Assembly (NCBI GenBank): GCA_009783235.1
Contig: WRHN01000001.1
Location: 124,001 to 188,000, forward strand
Direction of reading: 5' to 3'
DNA: 64,000 nt
Source: Candidatus Saccharimonadota bacterium
GTDB taxonomy: Bacteria > Patescibacteriota > Saccharimonadia > Saccharimonadales > Saccharimonadaceae
Shown piece by piece: positions 58,203 to 64,000 of the stretch. The notes under the pieces are model-generated. The model was given only the letters and a program-made list of their open reading frames with translations. It ran no database searches and was not told where the DNA came from. A program made the position numbers and the translations under genes. How positions within the stretch are numbered: the stretch's first letter is position 1; every line of letters begins with the position of its first letter.

Positions 58203-58937
58203 ATGAGCAGTTTAGAATCTGAAGGGAAATGGATCAAGGAAATCCAGGCGCGACATGAGTTGTCGGTTGAGGAGATTGAGCGATCTTTGCATTACGCGCG
58301 CGACCTTTTGAGCGGGCGAGAGTTTTTGGAAAAATACGATCAAGGCGTAACGATTTTTGGCTCGGCGCGTTCAGAAGAGGGCAGTGAATTTTACGAGAAA
58401 GCCAAGGAGCTAGGACGACGGCTAGCCGAGAGCGGTCAGATTGTTACAACTGGCGGTGGCCCAGGTATTATGGAGGCGGCTTCGCGAGGCGCGCTAGAAG
58501 CTGGCGGCACCGTGTTGGGCCTGAATATCACCTTACCGTTTGAGCAGAAACTGAACAATTATACGACTGACAGTATGGAGTTTCGTTACTTTTTTGCGCG
58601 TAAAGTCATGTTGGTTGATAGCGGCAAGGCGTTCGTTTATTTTCCAGGCGGTATCGGCACGCTAGACGAATTTACTGAGGTCATAGAGCTATTACAGAAC
58701 GATAAGATGCCTAATGCGCCGGTATTTCTGTTCGGTAGCGAATATTGGCAGCCGCTGATGGAATTGCTAAAACATTTTGTGGTTACTGGTATGATGGGTC
58801 AAAAAGATTTAGATTTGGTAAAAACGACAGACGACATCGAAGAGGTGGTAACAGCGTCCAATGCCGCGGTGGCGCGCCGCTTGCACATGGCTCAGCATCA
58901 CCACGGTTCATATAACCCGGCCTGGGTTAAGCAGTAG
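58203..58937 (+). CDS. LOG-family (TIGR00730) nucleotide phosphoribohydrolase-like protein
   Basis: 244 residues, Rossmann-like, with GSARSEEGSEFYEKA (about 52), TTGGGPGIMEAASRGA (about 82), and the PGGIGTLDEFTEV motif (about 148-160) that defines lysine-decarboxylase-like/LOG proteins, which cleave nucleoside 5'-monophosphates. The physiological substrate in bacteria is mostly unknown. It begins at the base after the hpf stop and runs on into prfB. Confidence 0.85.
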   Translation: MSSLESEGKWIKEIQARHELSVEEIERSLHYARDLLSGREFLEKYDQGVTIFGSARSEEGSEFYEKAKELGRRLAESGQIVTTGGGPGIMEAASRGALEAGGTVLGLNITLPFEQKLNNYTTDSMEFRYFFARKVMLVDSGKAFVYFPGGIGTLDEFTEVIELLQNDKMPNAPVFLFGSEYWQPLMELLKHFVVTGMMGQKDLDLVKTTDDIEEVVTASNAAVARRLHMAQHHHGSYNPAWVKQ

Positions 58938-58940
58938 GTT

Positions 58941-60014
58941 ATGAAAAAAGAAATCCGAAGTCTTCTAGCAGGAATTGAAGATGTCTGGACACGCCTGGGG
59001 TTGGACGACAAGCTAACACAGATTGCACAGTTAGATTCGGAGCTAGCTGACCCTTTGATATGGCAAGACTTAGAGAAGGCCCAAAACACCACGCGCGAGC
59101 AGACAAAGCTCAAGAAGTTGGTTGAGCCGTGGCAGAAGTTGAAATTGCAGCTAGAAGATTTAGCCAGCGTGTCCGAGGACGAAGAGTTGTTAGATGAGGT
59201 AGAAAGTCAAATGACAACAGTCAGGGCTGAACTTGCAGAGCTGAAAAAACAACTACTGTTTTGTGGTGAATATGATGGGAATAATGCTATTTTGCGACTG
59301 AGCGCTGGCGCGGGCGGCGATGATGCTCAGGACTGGACAGAAATGCTTGAACGTATGTATTTGCGATATGCTGAGAGCGGTGGTTTTGAAGCTAAGATGA
59401 TTGAGCGTTCAGCTGGAGAAAACGCTGGAGTAAAAACATCAGTTATTACAATGCGTGGGCCGTTCGCTTACGGCAAGTTGCGCAGTGAAAACGGTGTGCA
59501 TAGGTTGGTGCGCTTGAGCCCGTTTAATGCTGAGAGTCGCGAAACTTCTTTTGCTCGCGTGGAAGTTTTGCCAGAGCTCAATACGCCGGGCAAAGTTGAG
59601 CTAGATGACAAAGATTTGAAGATTGACGTTTATCGTGCGTCGGGGCACGGCGGGCAGTCGGTCAACACCACTGATTCGGCAGTGCGAGTAACTCACGTAC
59701 CGACGGGCATTGTAGTGTCAATTCAAAACGAAAAATCGCAGCTCAAAAACAAAGAGACCGCGCTGTCTATTTTGCGTAGTAAATTAGTGGCCCTGCAGAT
59801 TGAACAGCACGCTGAGAATCTCTCGCAGATTAAGGGCGAATCGCAATCTGCGGCGTGGGGTCAGCAAATCAGAAATTATGTTTTGCACCCATACAAACTG
59901 GTCAAAGACACTCGCACTGGCATAGAAAAGGCAGATGTTGATAGAGTTTTAGGCGGCGACATTAACATTTTCGTTGATGCTTACTTGGAGCAAAACGCCG
60001 GGTTGAACGATTAG
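58941..60014 (+). CDS. prfB: Peptide chain release factor 2
   Basis: 357 residues. SPF anticodon-like motif (LVRLSPFNAES, about 188-198) marks RF2, which reads UGA and UAA; the catalytic GGQ is in SGHGGQSVNT (about 236-245). GAGGDDAQDW is also present. The reading frame is continuous: the programmed frameshift found near codon 25 in many prfB genes is absent. Its presence supports TGA as a stop in this organism. Confidence 0.96.
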   Translation: MKKEIRSLLAGIEDVWTRLGLDDKLTQIAQLDSELADPLIWQDLEKAQNTTREQTKLKKLVEPWQKLKLQLEDLASVSEDEELLDEVESQMTTVRAELAELKKQLLFCGEYDGNNAILRLSAGAGGDDAQDWTEMLERMYLRYAESGGFEAKMIERSAGENAGVKTSVITMRGPFAYGKLRSENGVHRLVRLSPFNAESRETSFARVEVLPELNTPGKVELDDKDLKIDVYRASGHGGQSVNTTDSAVRVTHVPTGIVVSIQNEKSQLKNKETALSILRSKLVALQIEQHAENLSQIKGESQSAAWGQQIRNYVLHPYKLVKDTRTGIEKADVDRVLGGDINIFVDAYLEQNAGLND

Positions 60015-60057
60015 ATTGGCGTTTGCAAACTTAAGCAATATAAGATATAATTGAGAT

Positions 60058-60738
60058 ATGATTCTGATTGACCGCGTAACAAAAATATATGACAAAAGTG
60101 AACAGCATTCTTTGGACAAGGTGTCTTTGCATATCAAGCCCGGCGAGTTCGTGGTTTTAATTGGCGCGTCAGGGGCAGGAAAGTCTACTTTGCTAAAATT
60201 ATTGACGCGCGAGATTACGCCAACCGCTGGTAAAATTGTCATAGGCGGCCTGGATTACGACGATATTCTAGAGTACGAAGTGCCGGCGTTGCGCCGCCGC
60301 ATCGGTACGATTTTTCAAGATTTTAAACTTTTACCAAACCGCACGGTTTTTGAAAATATTTCTTTTTCGTTGGAGATCTCTGGGGCGTCAAATAAAGAAA
60401 TCCAAACCATAGTTCCTAAAATGATCCAAACAGTTGGTCTGGCTGCCAAACGCGATCGTTTTCCGGATGAATTGTCGGGTGGCGAAAAACAGCGCGTGGC
60501 AATTGCGCGGGCTATGGTGCGCAATCCAAAAATTCTTATTGCTGACGAGCCAACGGGAAACCTTGACATTAAAAACAGCGCAGAAATTATCACCTTGCTC
60601 AGCCAAATCAACAAGAGCGGCACCACGGTGTTGCTAGTAACGCACGATATCAATATTGTAAAAACTCTAAAACGACGCACGATTGCGCTTGACCACGGTC
60701 GAGTTGTCTCAGACGCACCAGCGGGAGGAGTAGCCTAA
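60058..60738 (+). CDS. ftsE: Cell division ATP-binding protein FtsE
   Basis: 226 residues. Walker [10 protein letters not shown] (about 38-46), LSGGEKQRV signature (about 140), Walker [13 protein letters not shown] (about 159-170); [17 protein letters not shown] is the FtsE-type Q-loop region. TATAAT (60046-60051) is 6 nt before the ATG. FtsE powers FtsX, encoded next (TAATG overlap), which controls a wall hydrolase. Confidence 0.93.
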   Translation: MILIDRVTKIYDKSEQHSLDKVSLHIKPGEFVVLIGASGAGKSTLLKLLTREITPTAGKIVIGGLDYDDILEYEVPALRRRIGTIFQDFKLLPNRTVFENISFSLEISGASNKEIQTIVPKMIQTVGLAAKRDRFPDELSGGEKQRVAIARAMVRNPKILIADEPTGNLDIKNSAEIITLLSQINKSGTTVLLVTHDINIVKTLKRRTIALDHGRVVSDAPAGGVA

Positions 60739-61718
60739 TGTCGAGCCTGCACCAAAACTTGCCCATGCGGCGCAAAATGATTATGCGTAAACGCATCGCT
60801 ACTCGAGGACTGACTAACTTTATTCGCAACTCTTGGCTGTCGGCGGCGGCGGTGATTGTGATGTCCATAACGCTTTTCACGGTGTTCATGGCTAGCGTCG
60901 CTACTTTGGTTTTGAACGACACCGTAGATGTGCTGAAAACCGAAAAACTAGATTTATCATTGTATCTAAAAAATGACACGCCTGAGAATATTTATTTAAT
61001 GCTAAAATCTGACATTGCTAAAGACGACAACGTTCTGAGCGTCGCACTGACCACGAGTGAAGAAATGGCCCAGAAGGCTCTCGAGTCGGCTTCGGGCGAA
61101 ACCAAGCAGGCCATTGATGATGTGGGGATTGACTTGAGCGAAACCATGCCAATCGGGATATCCATTAAGGTCAAAAATATCAGCGACCTCGATAGTCTGA
61201 GGGGCGTAGTGTTGGACGATTATTACCGTTCTTACATTGACGAAGTCAATTATTACGATCAGCAGTTTTATAATAACGAAAATGACCGCACGGTCTCGAC
61301 CATCACCGACTGGGCCCAAAAAGTGCAGCTATTCGGTTTGATATTGGGCGGTATATTCTTGTTTATCACTATTCTCGTGATTTTTAACACTATTCGCATG
61401 GCCATTTTTGCGCGCAAAGAAGAAATCGAAATGGAAAAACTTATTGGTGCAGAGCGCTACTATATTCGCGGGCCATTTTTGGTCGAGGCGGAACTTTACG
61501 GTGTGCTGGCGGGAATTATCACTACCATTGGCGGCTACGTTTTGGTTTCGAGCATTAACCCGTGGCTGGAGTCGCAGGGCATGGCGATTGATATATTACA
61601 GAAGATTATGTTCAGTCTGCCTTGGTGTATTCTGTTGGTTATTGGCACGATTTTTGTGGGTTGGTTGATTGCTGAAATATCGGCGCGGTTGGCTGTGCGT
61701 AAATATCTGCGCTACTAG
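60738..61718 (+). CDS. ftsX: Cell division protein FtsX
   Basis: 326 residues with the FtsX layout: cytoplasmic N-terminus, membrane helix (about 34-57), an extracellular domain (about 60-190), then three helices (about 200-225, 255-275, 292-315), with FARKEEIEMEKLIGAERYYIRGPF (split; about 219-242) as the cytoplasmic loop that FtsE contacts. It passes the ATPase signal across the membrane to the hydrolase encoded next. Confidence 0.92.
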   Translation: MSSLHQNLPMRRKMIMRKRIATRGLTNFIRNSWLSAAAVIVMSITLFTVFMASVATLVLNDTVDVLKTEKLDLSLYLKNDTPENIYLMLKSDIAKDDNVLSVALTTSEEMAQKALESASGETKQAIDDVGIDLSETMPIGISIKVKNISDLDSLRGVVLDDYYRSYIDEVNYYDQQFYNNENDRTVSTITDWAQKVQLFGLILGGIFLFITILVIFNTIRMAIFARKEEIEMEKLIGAERYYIRGPFLVEAELYGVLAGIITTIGGYVLVSSINPWLESQGMAIDILQKIMFSLPWCILLVIGTIFVGWLIAEISARLAVRKYLRY

Positions 61719-61755
61719 GGTTGCATTTGCCACGCGCTTGTGGTAAAATAATCAC

Positions 61756-62895
61756 ATGAGAAAAAAACAAATATTAAGTAGCTGGTTTATCGCCCTCGCA
61801 GTGATGTTGGTAGGGGTGAGCAGCGTATTTGTTATTGCGTCGAGTCCAGTAAATGCACGAGATTTTGAAGCGGAAATTCAAGCCAAGCAAAACGAACTGA
61901 ATAAATATAAGACTCAGGCCGAATCTGCGGCCCATCAAGCGGCCACTTTGCAGGAAGCTGTCGATCAAATTGTAGCGCAAAAAAATCAAATTCAAACGCA
62001 AATTGACTTGAATAATATTAAAATGGCACAACTTAAGCAGCAAATTAAAGACGCAGAAGAAAAACTGGTCAAGCTCAAGAGTATTTTAGCCAGGGCAATT
62101 ATCAACAACTACCTCAACGAACAGGTTACGCCAATTGAAATTTTAGCGAGCTCCACTACCATTTCCGAGTTTACCACCAGGCAGGCCCAGCAAGATACCA
62201 TCAAGCGTCAATCCAAGTCGATAGCAGACGACGTTAAGCGCACCAAAGAAGATTTAGAAAAACAGAAGAAAGAGCTAGAGCATATTTTGAGCGACCAAGA
62301 GGCCAAGCGGGCTGATTTGGCCGGTAAGGAAGCCGAGCAAACTTCGCTTTTGACCTTTACCAAGGGTCAAGAAGCCGAATATCAGCGCTTGATTACCCAG
62401 CGCCAATCCGAGATAGACAGCCTGCGTGAACAGCAAGCTATTTTGAACGGCCGCTATGGTAACGTTAGTATTGTCGACACTATTGCTGGTGATTACCCCT
62501 GGAATAATTCCAACTGTCCAATGTGGGGCATGTTATCGACTGGTGGGGCGGACGGCAACGGCGGTGATGGTCACGGTTACGGCTGTCGACAATGTGCCTC
62601 TTACGCTGCTTGGCGCGCCGCTAAAGAAACTGGTATATATGTCAGCTGGGGCAATGCCAACATGTTTGACGATCGCGCTAAAAGTGCCGGGTTTGAGGTG
62701 AAAAAAACCCCTCGCGCTAAATCAATTGGCGTGATGGACTTTGAGCCGTATGGTCACGTGGTCTGGATAGAAGCTGTTAACGGTGATGGCTCGGTGCGCG
62801 CGGCCCAATATAATTATAATTACGGCGCCGGTTGGGGAATGTTCAGCCGCATGGATATGCCGGCCTCAACTTACGATTGGTATATTTATTTCTAG
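61756..62895 (+). CDS. CHAP-domain peptidoglycan hydrolase with coiled coil (PcsB-like)
   Basis: 379 residues. Signal peptide or anchor (about 8-35), a long coiled coil (about 37-235, rich in Gln/Glu/Lys), then a CHAP amidase/endopeptidase domain with catalytic-type Cys in GCRQCASYAAWRA (about 275-287) and His in PYGHVVWIEA (about 332). This matches PcsB, the hydrolase that FtsEX activates through the coiled coil, and the gene follows ftsX. TAAAAT (61744-61749) is 6 nt before the ATG, so it also has its own promoter. Confidence 0.88.
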   Translation: MRKKQILSSWFIALAVMLVGVSSVFVIASSPVNARDFEAEIQAKQNELNKYKTQAESAAHQAATLQEAVDQIVAQKNQIQTQIDLNNIKMAQLKQQIKDAEEKLVKLKSILARAIINNYLNEQVTPIEILASSTTISEFTTRQAQQDTIKRQSKSIADDVKRTKEDLEKQKKELEHILSDQEAKRADLAGKEAEQTSLLTFTKGQEAEYQRLITQRQSEIDSLREQQAILNGRYGNVSIVDTIAGDYPWNNSNCPMWGMLSTGGADGNGGDGHGYGCRQCASYAAWRAAKETGIYVSWGNANMFDDRAKSAGFEVKKTPRAKSIGVMDFEPYGHVVWIEAVNGDGSVRAAQYNYNYGAGWGMFSRMDMPASTYDWYIYF

Positions 62896-62905
62896 GGGTC
62901 AGACT

Positions 62906-64000
62906 TTGCGTGTAGAAAAAGAAACTCTGGTTGGCTACGAGCAAGCTAACAGCAGCAAACTCCCGAGGTTCGCCGCTTTTTTGTTGATCAGTATAGCTTT
63001 AGTCGCGGGGTTTTTGCTAGGTCAAAAATTTCATGATTTTTGGTTGTACGGCTCTTTTGAAAAAGCTAACTTGGACTACTCGTCTTTGGACGAAATCTAT
63101 AACGTTTTGCGAAACGTTTATGATGGAGATATTAATGAGTCCGATTTGATTGATGGCGCACGAAGGGGCATGGTGGCAGGTCTTGGCGATGCTTACACGG
63201 AATTTTTCACCAGCGACGAAGCCAGCGTTTATTTTGACGGCCTGGAAGGCAGTTTTGAAGGAATCGGCGCAGAACTTGGGCGGGTCAATGAAATTCTGAC
63301 TGTTACCTGGGTGCTAGATGGCTCGCCAGCCGCTAAAATTGGTTTACAAAACGGAGACATCATCGCCAAAGTTGACGGCGAAAGTTCGCTGGACTGGGCA
63401 CCAGAATATGCGGTGACCAAAATTCGCGGCGAGGCTGGCACGGTTGTCAAACTAGTCATCATCAGAGGTCAAGAGGCAATTGAAAAGGCGATTACACGCG
63501 AAAAAATCAATGAGCCTAGCGTGCGCTACGAAATTAAAGACGGCAACATAGGCTACTTGCGCATATCGCGCTTTGGTGCTACCGACACCGCGGAGCTAAC
63601 TCGCAAGGCTGCTAGGGAATTTGTCGACAAAAAAGTCAGCGGTATTGTTGTGGATTTGCGTAGTAACGGCGGCGGTTATGTTACGGCAGCGCGTGATGTT
63701 GCGAGCCTTTGGCTAGATAAAAACGAGATTATCGCAGTTGAGCGTGGGCGGCTCACCCCTGAGGTTGAGTTATATTCGACTGGTCAGGCAACATTGGCCG
63801 GCATTAAGACCGTAGTTTTGATTAACGACTATACTGCTTCGGCGTCAGAAATTTTAGCTGGGGCATTGCGGGACGGCAAAAAGGCCACCTTGATTGGCGT
63901 GAGAACTTACGGTAAGGGAGTGGTTCAGTCCATCAAACCTCTATCAGATGGTAGCCAGCTAAAAATCACTTCGGCTAGATGGTACACTCCGGGCGGCACA
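62906..64000 (+). CDS. C-terminal processing peptidase (S41 family), incomplete at the window end
   Basis: 365 codons are visible and still open at 64000. The TTG at 62906 (AGGGG 8 nt upstream) is the likely start. Membrane helix at about 20-42, an N-terminal helical part, a PDZ domain (about 100-185), and the catalytic region with the nucleophile Ser in TASASEILAGALRDG and the Lys in GVRTYGKGVVQS. CtpA-type proteases cut exported proteins, including wall hydrolases, which fits its place after the FtsEX-hydrolase genes. The C-terminus is outside the window. Confidence 0.9.
   Translation, partial: MRVEKETLVGYEQANSSKLPRFAAFLLISIALVAGFLLGQKFHDFWLYGSFEKANLDYSSLDEIYNVLRNVYDGDINESDLIDGARRGMVAGLGDAYTEFFTSDEASVYFDGLEGSFEGIGAELGRVNEILTVTWVLDGSPAAKIGLQNGDIIAKVDGESSLDWAPEYAVTKIRGEAGTVVKLVIIRGQEAIEKAITREKINEPSVRYEIKDGNIGYLRISRFGATDTAELTRKAAREFVDKKVSGIVVDLRSNGGGYVTAARDVASLWLDKNEIIAVERGRLTPEVELYSTGQATLAGIKTVVLINDYTASASEILAGALRDGKKATLIGVRTYGKGVVQSIKPLSDGSQLKITSARWYTPGGT

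Noticed and set aside
58941-60014. Programmed frameshift in prfB
   Set aside because: The reading frame is continuous and no in-frame TGA with slippery sequence is present near codon 25.
1-64000. TGA recoded as glycine (as in some related phyla)
   Set aside because: TGA ends many genes at the right place, often overlapping the next ATG, and RF2 is present.

Overview
The window looks like chromosome of a Candidate Phyla Radiation bacterium, most likely Saccharibacteria (TM7). Reasons seen in the sequence: compact housekeeping genes with 1-20 nt overlaps, many small membrane proteins without recognisable families, standard genetic code (TGA ends parA, recJ, recO and others, and an RF2 gene is present), and mixed translation starts. 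First genes of operons often begin directly at an extended -10 box (TGnTAnAAT, about 6 nt, ATG) with no leader, while internal genes carry Shine-Dalgarno sequences. The taxon is inferred from gene content, not from a marker search.

Layout. 1-1335: remnant of a prophage (start of a tape-measure protein on the minus strand, a divergent PASTA membrane protein, and a broken phage gene end) abutting a truncated host membrane gene. 1.7-9.5 kb: pnp, an AlkD-type repair protein, three tRNAs (Arg, Arg, His), a DpnA-like methylase with a PD-(D/E)XK nuclease, a GltS-like carrier, ruvA, and a small basic Gly/Arg-rich protein behind an attenuator-like leader. 9.5-22.8 kb: ROK kinase, parA-parB, lepB, a LytR_C protein, exonuclease I, serS-yqeY-adk, an ABC exporter, map, ftsA. 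22.8-32.0 kb: ftsZ, nrdR, then a T-box leader, a DUF5680-like gene and ileS, two tRNAs, rplU and ruvB. 32.0-37.8 kb: a complete type II-C CRISPR system (tracrRNA, cas9, cas1, cas2, a 12-repeat array). 37.9-49.8 kb: rpsA, infB, two def genes, fmt, priA, a winged-helix regulator, pyrE, pyrF, recJ. 49.8-64.0 kb: xseAB, membrane proteins, a minimal two-component pair, a GT2/GtrA pair behind a structured leader, recO, a VanY-type peptidase, hpf, a LOG-type protein, prfB, ftsE-ftsX-hydrolase, and the start of a ctpA-type protease.

Most striking: ileS encodes a 1340-residue isoleucyl-tRNA synthetase interrupted in frame by two complete foreign enzyme domains, a GNAT acetyltransferase (about residues 107-262) and a transglutaminase-like cysteine domain (about 405-592). 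The T-box leader should tie this operon to the charging state of tRNA-Ile.

Other unusual items: a pair of inverted copies (37570-37760 and 45718-45907) of a roughly 190-nt element whose internal stem differs between copies but stays paired, suggesting a small RNA family; a leader RNA at 54728-54860 with nested helices and a 15-bp pseudoknot pairing; CRISPR repeats that each carry an outward extended -10 promoter, as in the Neisseria II-C system; and systematic leaderless starts.

Limits: everything was read by eye. No homology search, folding program or composition calculation was run, so family names rest on recognised motifs.
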